DNA from: Natrinema sp. CBA1119
GTDB taxonomy: Archaea > Halobacteriota > Halobacteria > Halobacteriales > Natrialbaceae
NCBI RefSeq assembly: GCF_002572525.1
Contig: NZ_PDBS01000001.1
Span: 1,116,001 to 1,180,000 of the forward strand
DNA length: 64,000 nt
Direction: 5' to 3'
Part shown: positions 55,868-64,000 of the stretch, one piece after another
Layout of the letters: every line of letters begins with the position of its first letter
Numbering within the stretch: the stretch's first letter is position 1
Notes under the pieces: model-generated
Database searches by the model: none
What the model was told of the DNA's origin: nothing
The model's input: the letters and a program-made list of their open reading frames with translations, nothing else
Program-made: the position numbers and the translations under genes

Positions 55868-56119
55868 ATGGCAATCGGACAGTACCGCGACGATCCGGCG
55901 GCGATGGACGACGTCGAGCGCGAGGTAGCCGCGGCGCAGTATCCCGAAGGAGGGCTCGTGGTCGGTCTCGGCATCGGGATCGTACTCCCCCTCCTGACGA
56001 TCCAGGCGCTGCTCGTCCTCACACCCTTCCTCGGTGGTATCGTCGGGTTCGTCCTCGGGCGACGGTTCCGCGATTACGCGATTCGTCGCCGCCGCAGGGA
56101 CCGGTCAGCGACGGAATGA
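55868..56119 (+). CDS. Small membrane protein preceding an APC permease
   Basis: 83 aa, two hydrophobic segments (EGGLVVGLGIGIVLPLLTIQ and LLVLTPFLGGIVGFVLGRRF), then an Arg-rich tail. Unknown function. Its stop overlaps the permease start (ATGA), so it is co-translated and may assist it. An ATG at 55853 is an alternative start. Confidence 0.7.
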   Translation: MAIGQYRDDPAAMDDVEREVAAAQYPEGGLVVGLGIGIVLPLLTIQALLVLTPFLGGIVGFVLGRRFRDYAIRRRRRDRSATE

Positions 56120-57552
56120 GCGGGGTCACCGACGGCGACGGGGAGACGCTCTCCTCGAGCATCGGCATCTTTGGGGTGCTAGCGCTCCTGGTCGGGAACG
56201 CGATTTCGGTCCCGATATTCGTCTTGCCGGGACCGCTGGCGGGAACCGCGGGGCCGGCGCTCGTTCTGGCGATCACGCTCGCAGCGATCCCGGCCGGGTT
56301 CGTCGTCCTGTACAACGCCTTGCTCGGCTCAGCGATGCCGGTCGCCGGCGGCCTGTACGTCTATATTTCTCGGCTCACGGCCCCCTACTGGGGGTTTCTG
56401 GTCCCGTTCACGATCCCCCTCGTCGCGTGGGCGTCGTTGCTCATTACGGCGACCGGCTTCGCCGAGTACACCCGAATCTTCTTCGACGTGCCGTCGATGT
56501 GGCTCATCTACGTCCTGCTCGGGTTCGTCTTGCTCGTCAACGTCGTCGGGCTCAGGGTCGTCGCACAGGTGCAGATCGTCTTTTTCGTCGGTCTCGTCGT
56601 CTCACTCCTGACGTTCATCGTCCCCGGAGCGGCCGCGATCGAGACCGCCAATTACACCCCGTTCTTCCCGGATTACGGCGGGTTCGGGCTCGCAGTCGTC
56701 GCGCTGTTCTACCCGTTCCTCGGATTCGGGTTACTGATCGAACTCGGGGAGGAGATAGACGACCCCGGACGAACGATCCCGCTCGTACTGGGACTCGGTA
56801 TTGGTATCGTCGTGCTGTTTTACGTGGGGTTGATCGCCGTCCTTGTCGGGGTCGTTCCGTATGTGGAACTGGGGAACGAGGCCGATCTCGCGCACGCCGC
56901 CTCGAGATTCCTCCCCTGGTGGGGCGAGTACGTCGTCGCCGCCGGCGCGATCTTCGCGGTCGTCACCACGGTGAATACGACGCTGCTCGTCTTCTCCCGG
57001 ACACTCATGCGCGCGAGCCGTGACGGCATTCTCCCGGCGTCGCTCTCCCGGATTCACCCCCGGTTCGACACGCCCCATTACGCGGTCGCCGTGCTCGGCG
57101 TCCCGCCGTTCGCGCTCGTTCCCCTCGCGGACGAAATCGTCGGACTCTCCGTGTTCATCGGCCTTGCCAGTCTCACGGCGTACTTTTTCTGTGCCATCGG
57201 CCTCTGGAACCTGCCGCGGGAGTTCCCGGCACACTACGCCAACGCCCCGTTTCGACTCCGCCGATACCGCGGGCTCCTCCTCGCGGTGCTGGGCGGGGGA
57301 GTCGCCACCGGCGCGTTCTGGCTGGTCACGCTCCTCCAGCGACCCGTCGTCGGCGTGGTCCTCATCGGCTGGTTCGGCGTCGCGTACGTCTACTACCGAT
57401 ACCGACTCGCCAAGACCGACCGGATCGAAACCTACCGAACGATGACCACGCTCGACGTCCACGAGCGCGTCGAGGAGAGCGAGGCCCAACGCGCCTCGGG
57501 TGACGCGAGCGGGGACACCCCGGGAGCGAACGCCGGTGAGAGTGGTAACTGA
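56116..57552 (+). CDS. APC-family amino acid/organic cation permease
   Basis: 478 aa with about 12 membrane helices. First helix GIFGVLALLVGNAISVPIFV, then LPGPLAGTAGPALVLAITLA with the small-residue-rich substrate region of APC carriers, and PVAGGLYVYISRLTAPYWGF. The C terminus is cytoplasmic and acidic. Substrate not predictable. Overlaps the small membrane gene. Confidence 0.9.
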   Translation: MSGVTDGDGETLSSSIGIFGVLALLVGNAISVPIFVLPGPLAGTAGPALVLAITLAAIPAGFVVLYNALLGSAMPVAGGLYVYISRLTAPYWGFLVPFTIPLVAWASLLITATGFAEYTRIFFDVPSMWLIYVLLGFVLLVNVVGLRVVAQVQIVFFVGLVVSLLTFIVPGAAAIETANYTPFFPDYGGFGLAVVALFYPFLGFGLLIELGEEIDDPGRTIPLVLGLGIGIVVLFYVGLIAVLVGVVPYVELGNEADLAHAASRFLPWWGEYVVAAGAIFAVVTTVNTTLLVFSRTLMRASRDGILPASLSRIHPRFDTPHYAVAVLGVPPFALVPLADEIVGLSVFIGLASLTAYFFCAIGLWNLPREFPAHYANAPFRLRRYRGLLLAVLGGGVATGAFWLVTLLQRPVVGVVLIGWFGVAYVYYRYRLAKTDRIETYRTMTTLDVHERVEESEAQRASGDASGDTPGANAGESGN

Positions 57553-57675
57553 CCGACGAACTGCACCTCCGTCCCCGTGTCGGCTATCAGCCGAGACGGT
57601 CCGAACGGAGTCCTCGCGAGCCGAGCAACCCGACAGCGACCGCACATTTAATAGTCGAGTCGACATATGTGGGAT

Positions 57676-58608
57676 ATGGCAACAGAGTACACGCCAACGG
57701 AGATGATGGACCGGGAGTCCAGATCGAACCGCTACTATCGAAACGCAGTCGAGCGACACTGGGACCCCGGCGAGATCGACCTCGAGCGAGACGTCGAGAA
57801 CCTCCTCGAGTTCATCGAGGCCTCGGAATCGTACGACCGGCAGTCGTGGTACGGCACCCTCAACGGCATCGCGAAGTTCGGCGCGGGCGAGGACGCGGTC
57901 ACCGAGGATCTCGCGCCGCTGGGGGCAGTACTCGACAATATCGACGACCAGCTGTTCCTGACCACCCAAATGTACGAGGAGGCCAAACACGCGGACTTCT
58001 TCGACCGCTACTGGCGAGAGGTCGTCTGGACGGTCGAAGACGAACTGGGCTGGGAGCGATCGAACCCCCGCCACGAGCGGTGGTTCAACGACCCCTACAT
58101 CGAACTGTTCGACCGCAACCGGAAGGCGCAGTTCCGGCTGCTCGAGGAGGATACCCCCGAAAACCGAGCCAGAGCGTACTGCCACTACCACCTCACGGTC
58201 GAGGGAATCCTCGCTCAGACGGGGTACTACGGGATGCAGACCTCCTACGGCGGCGAGTTCGACGAGCTGCCACACCTGCCGGGACTCGTTCAGGGCTTTA
58301 CGAAGATCCGCAGCGACGAGGGCCGCCACGTCGGCTTCGGGATGAACCAGCTCAAGAAGCTCATCGCCGAGGGCGTCGACCCCGCAATCGTCGAGGAAAC
58401 GGTCGAGGAACTCCTCCCGCTCGTCCAGGGGATCACCGAGGATGAGCGGTTCCAGCCGGACGACCCCGACGAGCGCGTCGGCCTCGAGGACGGGAGACTG
58501 GCCGCCTACGCGGTCGACAAACACACCGACCGGATGCAACAGATCACGGACGCCGCGGCCGACATCCCGGACGTCGACGAGTTAGTGCAACTCGAGGGCG
58601 ACGACTGA
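57676..58608 (+). CDS. R2-like ligand-binding oxidase (R2lox family)
   Basis: 310 aa, ferritin-like fold. Metal ligands can be placed: Glu72 (GEDAV), Glu102 and His105 (EEAKH), Glu176 (TVEGIL), Glu215 and His218 (DEGRH). Val75 and Tyr171 stand where R2lox proteins form their Val-Tyr ether cross-link (E+3 and E-5), which separates this group from true ribonucleotide reductase R2. Probably Mn/Fe. It lacks a partner NrdA here, supporting R2lox over NrdB; older annotation would say ribonucleotide reductase small subunit. The ATG at 57676 follows a TATA-like TTTAATA 28 nt upstream. Confidence 0.85.
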   Translation: MATEYTPTEMMDRESRSNRYYRNAVERHWDPGEIDLERDVENLLEFIEASESYDRQSWYGTLNGIAKFGAGEDAVTEDLAPLGAVLDNIDDQLFLTTQMYEEAKHADFFDRYWREVVWTVEDELGWERSNPRHERWFNDPYIELFDRNRKAQFRLLEEDTPENRARAYCHYHLTVEGILAQTGYYGMQTSYGGEFDELPHLPGLVQGFTKIRSDEGRHVGFGMNQLKKLIAEGVDPAIVEETVEELLPLVQGITEDERFQPDDPDERVGLEDGRLAAYAVDKHTDRMQQITDAAADIPDVDELVQLEGDD

Positions 58609-58762
58609 CGGTAGCGGACGACGATTGACGGAGGAGTGCGACGACTGACGGAACGAAGCGGTGGCTGACGAAGCGAGGCGACTGCCGACGCAGCAGCGGT
58701 CGCCGCGGTGGCTGGCTGCTCGACGACAGTAGGCTTTTGAGAGAAGACCGGGACGTGGTACC

Positions 58763-59926
58763 ATGCAGCTCGATTCCATCCGAATACTCGACCTGTCCCG
58801 CCTGCTTCCGGGCCCGTACGCGACGCAACTGCTCGCCGACGCGGGCGCTGACGTGGTCAAAGTCGAGGACACCGACGCGGGGGATTACGCGCGGTACACA
58901 CCGCCGACGACGGACCGCGACGTCGGCGCGCTGTTCGACAGCGTCAATCGAGGCAAGCGTAGCATCGCCGTCGACCTGAAATCGGCGGCGGGGCGGGAGG
59001 CCTTCTACAGACTCGTCGCGGACGCCGACGTCGTCTTCGAACAGTTCCGACCGGGCGTCGCCGAGCGACTCGAGATCGGCTACGAAACGCTGCTCGAGTA
59101 CAACGAGGACCTCGTCTACTGCTCGCTCTCGGGCTACGGTCAAACCGGGCCGTACGCCGAGCGCGCGGGCCACGACCTCAATTACGTCGGGCTCGCGGGG
59201 CTGCTCGATATGACTCGCGAGGACGAGGCGATGGCACCGCAGATCCCCGGCTACCAGATCGGCGACCTCGGCGGCGGGCTGTTCGCGGCCTTCAGCATCG
59301 TCGGCGGACTCCTGTCTCGCGAACTCGGTAACGGCGGGGAGTATATCGACGTGGCCATGACCGACGTAGTTGCCTCGTTCTCGCAGGCGATTTCCCACGA
59401 GGCGCTCACCGGCGACGATCCCCGGCCCGGCGAGACCGCGCTCACCGGACGGTACCCCTGGTACGACGTGTACGAGGCAGCCGACGGGCGCTACGTGACG
59501 CTCGCGGCGCTCGAGCCGAAGTTCTGGGAAGCCTTCTGCGAGGAGACCGGACGGGAGGGGCTGATCGACGCTCACGGCACCGACGACCCGGCCGAACTCG
59601 AGGCGGTCCGCGAGGAACTCGAGTCGCTGTTCGCGAGCCGCTCGCAGGAGGAGTGGCTCGAGGCGCTCTCCGACGAGACGATGGTCGGGCCGGTGTGTAC
59701 GCCGGCCGAAGCCACAGAGCACCCCCAGCTCGAGGCGCGCGGACTGATCGAGCGGCCGGCGGATGCGCCGCCGCGGGTCGGGTTTCCGGCAGCGGGGTCT
59801 AACGTGCCCGAAAGCCACGACGAGTCGGTCCCGGATCACGGAGCGCACACCGACGACCTGCTCGCGTCGGTGGGGTACGACGAGGACGAACTGGCCGACC
59901 TCCGCGGGAGCGGTGTGATCCTGTGA
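58763..59926 (+). CDS. CaiB/BaiF family CoA-transferase
   Basis: 387 aa, class III CoA-transferase. LDLSRLLPGPYATQLLADAG and DVVKVEDTDAGDYARYTPPT at the start; the Asp in GYQIGDLGGGLFAAFSIVGG (near 170) is where the catalytic Asp lies. SLSGYGQTGPYAERAGHDLN is the usual preceding motif. Could transfer CoA to an organic acid or be an alpha-methylacyl-CoA racemase. Between R2lox and a convergent acyl-CoA synthetase. An imperfect GACGACTGACGG repeat fills 58,605-58,660. Confidence 0.93.
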   Translation: MQLDSIRILDLSRLLPGPYATQLLADAGADVVKVEDTDAGDYARYTPPTTDRDVGALFDSVNRGKRSIAVDLKSAAGREAFYRLVADADVVFEQFRPGVAERLEIGYETLLEYNEDLVYCSLSGYGQTGPYAERAGHDLNYVGLAGLLDMTREDEAMAPQIPGYQIGDLGGGLFAAFSIVGGLLSRELGNGGEYIDVAMTDVVASFSQAISHEALTGDDPRPGETALTGRYPWYDVYEAADGRYVTLAALEPKFWEAFCEETGREGLIDAHGTDDPAELEAVREELESLFASRSQEEWLEALSDETMVGPVCTPAEATEHPQLEARGLIERPADAPPRVGFPAAGSNVPESHDESVPDHGAHTDDLLASVGYDEDELADLRGSGVIL

Positions 59927-59956
59927 GCGGCGTAGTCGTCGGGGCGCGACCGGTCA

Positions 59957-61582
59957 TCACTCAGCGAGCGCAGAGCGCTTGATCTTCCCGCTGGCGGTCT
60001 TCGGGAGCGCGTCGAGGAATGCGATCTCGCGGGGGTACTCATGTTTCGAGAGCTCCGCGCGGGCGAACTCGCTCAGTTCCACCTCGAGTTCTCCGGACGG
60101 TTCGTGGTCGCCGACGAGGGTGACGTACGCTTTGACGATCTGGCCGCGGGTCTCGTGGTCTTCCCCGACGACGGCAGCCTCCTCGACCTCCGCGGGGCCG
60201 ATCCGGTACCCCGAAGAGATGATGACGTCGTCGGCCCGGCTGACGTACCAGAAGTAGCCGTCCTCGTCCCGCCGCGCGAGGTCGCCGGTTCGGAGCCAGA
60301 GGCCGGTGAAGGTCTCGAGGGTCGCCTCTGGACGACCCCAGTACGATCCCCGCGCGTCCTCGTCGCGTCTGATCGCGATCTCGCCGACCTCACCCTGATC
60401 GACCTCGTTTCCGTCGTCGTCCAACAGCGCCACTTCCTCGCCGGGCGTGACTTTTCCCATGCTTCCGGGCTTTACGTCCCAGTCGTCGAACGCGTAGTTG
60501 CAGACGACCATGCCGCCCTCCGTCAGCCCGTAGGCGTCCTGGGGCGGCGCGCCCAGTCCGTCCTCGCACCAGTTGACGGTCTCTTCGTCCAGCGATTCGC
60601 CGGCCGAGATCAACACCCGGAGGTCGATGTCCCACGCCTCGAGGTCGATCCCGGCGGCCCGCGACTGTCTGAGCGCCGTCGGCGGGATCATCGCGTTGTC
60701 AACGTCCCACGCCTCGAGCGTCTCGAAGAACGCGTGGGGATCAAATTGGCCGCGATAGCAGCCGATTGCCGTCCCGCGGACGCCGGACATGATCGTCCCC
60801 ATGGTGAGCCCGTAGGACCACGACGGCGACGCCGCGACGAGGTAGACGTCGTCCGGCCGGAGGTCGACGACGTACTCGGAGTAGGCGTAGAGTTCGATCG
60901 GGCCGCGGTGGCTCGTCGGGACGCCCTTCGGCGGGCCCGTCGTCCCCGAGGTGTAGGTCAGCGAGTAGGGGTCGTTCGGGTGCGTCTCGACGGTCTCGAA
61001 CTCGTCGTCGCGGGCGCGGACGGCGTCGTACTCGTCGACCGTCGCGTCGCCCTCGAGCGCCCCGCCACCGTCGATAGTCCCACCGCCGGCGTCCCCGTCG
61101 TCGATCGCGATCACGCGCTCGAGTGCCGGCAGGTCGCCATCGACCACCTCGCAGCCCTCGGTCGTCGTGAACAGCGCGGCCGCGCCCGAGTCCTCGAGCC
61201 GGTAGTTCAGCGCGTCGGGGCCGAACACGGGAGCGAGCGGCAGGTAGATCCGTCCGGCCTGAATCGTGCCGAAGACGACGGCGTAGAGTTCGAGCTGAGT
61301 CGGGAGCATCGCACCGACGCGGTCGCCGCGCTCGGTGTGTTCGACCAGGTAGTTGCTGACCCGATTCGCCGCCGCCGCGAGTTCGGCGAAGGTGTACGTC
61401 TCGGTCTCGCCGCGCTCGAAGTCGCGGATGCGAAGGCCCGTCTCGTCGGAGTCGGCGTGACGACCCAGCGCCTCCTCGGCGATATTGAGCGACTCCTCGT
61501 CCCCGACGTGTACGTGTTCGTCCCACCCCATCCCCGACTCGTACCGGTCAGCGACTGCATTGTATATGCTATCGTATGTCAC
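59957..61582 (-). CDS. AMP-dependent acyl-CoA synthetase (acetyl/medium-chain type)
   Basis: 541 aa. P-loop LTYTSGTTGPPKGVPTSHRG (near 190), then QDAYGLTEGGMVVCNYAFDD, LWLRTGDLARRDEDGYFWYV and the catalytic Lys in ALPKTASGKIKRSALAE at the C terminus. The pattern with YFWYVSRADDVIISSGYRIG resembles acetyl/benzoate-type and MACS-like synthetases. GTG at 61582 starts VTYDSIYNAVADRYESG and is preferred over the longer frame to 61816, which runs into the divergent gene. Confidence 0.9.
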   Translation of the reverse strand: MTYDSIYNAVADRYESGMGWDEHVHVGDEESLNIAEEALGRHADSDETGLRIRDFERGETETYTFAELAAAANRVSNYLVEHTERGDRVGAMLPTQLELYAVVFGTIQAGRIYLPLAPVFGPDALNYRLEDSGAAALFTTTEGCEVVDGDLPALERVIAIDDGDAGGGTIDGGGALEGDATVDEYDAVRARDDEFETVETHPNDPYSLTYTSGTTGPPKGVPTSHRGPIELYAYSEYVVDLRPDDVYLVAASPSWSYGLTMGTIMSGVRGTAIGCYRGQFDPHAFFETLEAWDVDNAMIPPTALRQSRAAGIDLEAWDIDLRVLISAGESLDEETVNWCEDGLGAPPQDAYGLTEGGMVVCNYAFDDWDVKPGSMGKVTPGEEVALLDDDGNEVDQGEVGEIAIRRDEDARGSYWGRPEATLETFTGLWLRTGDLARRDEDGYFWYVSRADDVIISSGYRIGPAEVEEAAVVGEDHETRGQIVKAYVTLVGDHEPSGELEVELSEFARAELSKHEYPREIAFLDALPKTASGKIKRSALAE

Positions 61583-61787
61583 AGTCCACCGCTCCACGAC
61601 CGCAGGTATAATTCTTCGTCTACGTTGACAGGACACCACCGACGGAATGTAGACACGGTCGCGGTGACGGCCTCCGACGAAAACCGCGCTGAGCGCGTAA
61701 ACGAGGCAGTGATGGACCCACAAGCGAATTTCGGGAGCAATATTAACCCAAACCATAAGTCGCTGGACAGAATCACTGCAGACGACC

Positions 61788-63428
61788 ATGATGGGTTCCC
61801 AGTTAACACTTGACAAGTTACTCGAGCGGGCGGTCGACCTGTTTCCTGACCGGGAACTGGTGACGAAACTGCCCGACGGAAACGTCCACCGCTACACGTA
61901 CGCCGACGCGTCCGAGCGGATCAACCGACTCGCGCACGCGCTCGACGACCTCGGCCTCGAGCGGGGGGACCGCGTTGGCGTCGTCGCGACGAACCACTAC
62001 CGGCACTACGAACTCTACTTCGGGCCGGCGTGTTCGGGGCGGTCGATCCACATGTGCAACATGCGGCTGCCCGACCACCACTTCGTCCACACGATCGACG
62101 ACGCCGAGGACCGGGTGATCTTCGTCGATCCGGGGCTCATCGAAAAGGTGGAGGCCAACGCCGACGAGTTAGACACCGTCGAGCAGTACGTCGTCCTCGA
62201 CGACGAGGTGCCGGAGACGAGCCTCGAGCCGGTCACGGACTACGAATCGCTGCTCGAAGGGCAGCCGGCAGAGTACGAGTGGCCGGACATCGACGAGGAC
62301 GCGGAGTACGGGATGTGCCACACCTCGGGGACGACGGGGCTGCCCAAGGGCGTCGCCTACTCCCACCGAGCGATGTACCTCCACAGCATCATGGGCGGTC
62401 ACACCGACGCCAACGCGATCGGCGAGCGCGACACCGTGCTCCCGGTCGTCCCCATGTTCCACGCTAACGGCTGGGGAATTCCCTACGGCGCGACGCTCGT
62501 CGGGGCCAAACAGGTCTTCCCCTCGGTCCACACCGATCCGGAGTCGATCGCGCGCCTGATCGACGAGGAGGACGTGACGTTCTCCGCCGCGGTGCCGACG
62601 ATCTGGCTCGAGATGGCCGAGTTCCTCGACGAGAATCCCACGGTCGACATCTCGAACATCGACCGGCTGACTGTCGGGGGCTCCGCGCCGCCCGAATCGC
62701 TCATCCGGAAGTACGACGAGGAGTACGACGCGCCGATCATTCAGGGGTGGGGGATGACCGAGACCTCGCCGCTGGGGTCGCTCAGCACGCTCCGCAAGGA
62801 AGTCGCCGAACTACCGAGCGACGAGCAGTACGAGTACCGCGCGAAGGCGGGACTGCCCGTACCGGGTATGCAGATCCGCATACTCGACGACGACGGCGAG
62901 GAGGTGCCCGCCGACGGCGAGACGATGGGCGAACTGCAGGTTCGCAGCCCCTGGGTGGCCGACGGCTACCACAACCGACCCGAGGAAAACGAGCAGTCCT
63001 TTACCGAGGACGGCTTCCTGCGGACCGGCGACATCGCCACCCGCGACGAGATGGGATACATCGACATCGTCGATCGGGACAAGGACGTCATCAAGTCCGG
63101 CGGGGAGTGGATCTCATCGGTGCAACTCGAGAACGAACTCATCGCTCACGAGGGCGTCCGCGAGGCGACGGTCATCGCGGTCGACCACGAGCGCTGGCAG
63201 GAGCGGCCGCTGGCCGTCGTCGTGCCGACCGCGGGCGCGGACGTAGACGAGGACGACCTCGAGGCCCACCTCTCGGAGACGTTCCCCTCCTGGTGGCTGC
63301 CCGACGAATACCGGTTCATCGAGGAGATTCCGAAGACCTCGACCGGGAAGTTCGACAAGAAATCGCTACGCGACGAGTTCGACATCGTCCTCGAGGCCGA
63401 AGACGACGAGCAGACACCCCAGCAATAA
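61788..63428 (+). CDS. Long/medium-chain fatty-acid-CoA ligase
   Basis: 546 aa. LDKLLERAVDLFPDRELVTK at the N terminus, P-loop CHTSGTTGLPKGVAYSHRAM, VPMFHANGWGIPYGATLVGA (typical of medium/long-chain ligases of the AlkK group), IIQGWGMTETSPLGSLSTLR, and C-terminal KTSTGKFDKKSLRDE with the catalytic Lys. Divergent from the preceding synthetase. Likely feeds the beta-oxidation enzymes in this district. Confidence 0.93.
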   Translation: MMGSQLTLDKLLERAVDLFPDRELVTKLPDGNVHRYTYADASERINRLAHALDDLGLERGDRVGVVATNHYRHYELYFGPACSGRSIHMCNMRLPDHHFVHTIDDAEDRVIFVDPGLIEKVEANADELDTVEQYVVLDDEVPETSLEPVTDYESLLEGQPAEYEWPDIDEDAEYGMCHTSGTTGLPKGVAYSHRAMYLHSIMGGHTDANAIGERDTVLPVVPMFHANGWGIPYGATLVGAKQVFPSVHTDPESIARLIDEEDVTFSAAVPTIWLEMAEFLDENPTVDISNIDRLTVGGSAPPESLIRKYDEEYDAPIIQGWGMTETSPLGSLSTLRKEVAELPSDEQYEYRAKAGLPVPGMQIRILDDDGEEVPADGETMGELQVRSPWVADGYHNRPEENEQSFTEDGFLRTGDIATRDEMGYIDIVDRDKDVIKSGGEWISSVQLENELIAHEGVREATVIAVDHERWQERPLAVVVPTAGADVDEDDLEAHLSETFPSWWLPDEYRFIEEIPKTSTGKFDKKSLRDEFDIVLEAEDDEQTPQQ

Positions 63429-63458
63429 GCAATCAACGGATATCGTTCACATTTAGAC

Positions 63459-63668
63459 ATGGTGGCTACTACCGCAGGCGGCGTGAGCTTCGACACCGAC
63501 GACGAGACCGAACTGATCCTCGAGAGTCTGGACGACTGCGCAAACGGGCTGGCCGAAGAGAACCCCTGCATGGATCTGGTCCACCAGGCGCGCATCCTGC
63601 GGATCGTCGAGGACACCGACGAGATTCAACTGAACACGATCGCGAAGTCGATGGGGATCACAGACTGA
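63459..63668 (+). CDS. Small conserved-looking protein
   Basis: 69 aa, acidic: FDTDDETELILESLDDCANG, then QARILRIVEDTDEIQLNTIA and a C-terminal GITD. Unknown function. Starts 30 bp after the ligase and ends 5 bp before the amidase, so probably co-transcribed with both. Composition is normal for the chromosome, which supports coding. Confidence 0.6.
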   Translation: MVATTAGGVSFDTDDETELILESLDDCANGLAEENPCMDLVHQARILRIVEDTDEIQLNTIAKSMGITD

Positions 63669-63673
63669 CCGCT

Positions 63674-64000
63674 ATGGTCGCTTCACCCACGCACGCGACG
63701 GCCGCCGGCCTCGCGAGAGCGATCCGGGACGGTGAGTACTCGCCGACCGAGGTCGTCGACGACACCCTCGAGCGGATCCACGACCGAAACGATCGGACGA
63801 ACGCCTTCGTCACCGTCACGGACGATCTGGCCCGCGAGATGGCCGCCGAGGCCGACCGCGCGATCGATGATGGCGAGCCGCTCGGGCCGCTGCACGGCGT
63901 CCCCGTCGCGATCAAGGATCTCGACGATGTCGAGGGAGTCCGGACAACCTCCGGCTCCCTGCTCTTCGAGGACCGCGTCGCCGAGTCGGATTCACCGTTC
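63674..64000 (+). CDS. Amidase-signature enzyme, 3' partial
   Basis: The first 109 residues of an amidase-signature enzyme: TAAGLARAIRDGEYSPTEVV, NDRTNAFVTVTDDLAREMAA and GPLHGVPVAIKDLDDVEGVR, where the Lys of AIKD is the first residue of the Ser-cisSer-Lys triad. The two serines lie beyond the window. Could be GatA-like or a stand-alone amidase; no gatB or gatC is seen. The frame is open at the edge. Confidence 0.9.
   Translation, partial: MVASPTHATAAGLARAIRDGEYSPTEVVDDTLERIHDRNDRTNAFVTVTDDLAREMAAEADRAIDDGEPLGPLHGVPVAIKDLDDVEGVRTTSGSLLFEDRVAESDSPF

Noticed and set aside
58605-58720. GACGACTGACGG repeats after the R2lox gene
   Set aside because: Imperfect, short and partly within the gene end; probably simple-sequence drift.

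Overview
The window is haloarchaeal, probably from the Natrinema/Haloterrigena side of the Natrialbales. This is judged from the acidic, Asp/Glu-rich proteins, high-GC codon use, Tat lipoproteins, haloarchaea-specific families (RdfA, HalOD1 output domain, amphi-Trp protein, MptA-type GTP cyclohydrolase, fused siroheme decarboxylase), TATA boxes about 27 nt upstream of likely leaderless starts, and archaeal TFB. No species can be named from sequence alone.

Region 1 (1-14,876) is a lower-GC accessory island that ends at the 3' end of a tRNA-Thr(GGT) gene. It holds a DNA amino-methyltransferase (5' end outside the window) and a three-gene DISARM-like operon: a DrmE-like protein, the DrmA helicase and the DrmB DUF1998 protein. 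No DrmC-type phospholipase-D nuclease is in view. Next come a convergent winged-helix protein, a single-chain GmrSD/BrxU-like (DUF262+DUF1524) type IV restriction protein with a zinc ribbon, a degenerate gap, and a large helix-turn-helix protein beside the tRNA. Together they read as a multi-system anti-phage island that marks self DNA, attacks unmodified DNA and attacks modified DNA.

Region 2 (14,877-35,700) is ordinary core chromosome: CoA and NAD metabolism (nadE, nadK), TFB, a universal stress protein, a RecA/KaiC-like ATPase, an RNA polymerase epsilon-type protein, mptA for the pterin pathway, a TrmB-type regulator, fxsA, rdfA, and tRNAs for Gly(CCC) and Ile(GAT). These two tRNAs carry flanking copies of their own 5' or 3' ends. 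The copies sit inside nested hairpins whose stems vary in a compensatory way. Two minus-strand genes are each preceded by two copies of a 38-nt promoter-like element.

Region 3 (35,700-64,000) is an organic-acid and acyl-CoA catabolism district: an IclR regulator, glutaryl-CoA-type dehydrogenase, TAXI-TRAP transporter, three acyl-CoA synthetases, a second acyl-CoA dehydrogenase, thiolase, two 3-hydroxyacyl-CoA dehydrogenases, an enoyl-CoA hydratase, a CaiB/BaiF CoA-transferase, a frameshifted FAD/Fe-S D-2-hydroxyacid dehydrogenase, an APC permease and an R2-like ligand-binding oxidase. Uptake by TRAP or APC, activation to CoA esters and beta-oxidation fit together. AhbAB (heme), a TrpD paralogue and the start of an amidase are also here.

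The most unusual items are: (a) the DISARM-like operon paired with an amino-methyltransferase; (b) tRNA-end hairpin units at two unrelated tRNAs; (c) a TAXI binding protein whose two lobes are in circularly permuted order; (d) palindromes inserted in frame in an acyl-CoA synthetase; (e) a large inverted duplication between convergent beta-oxidation genes.
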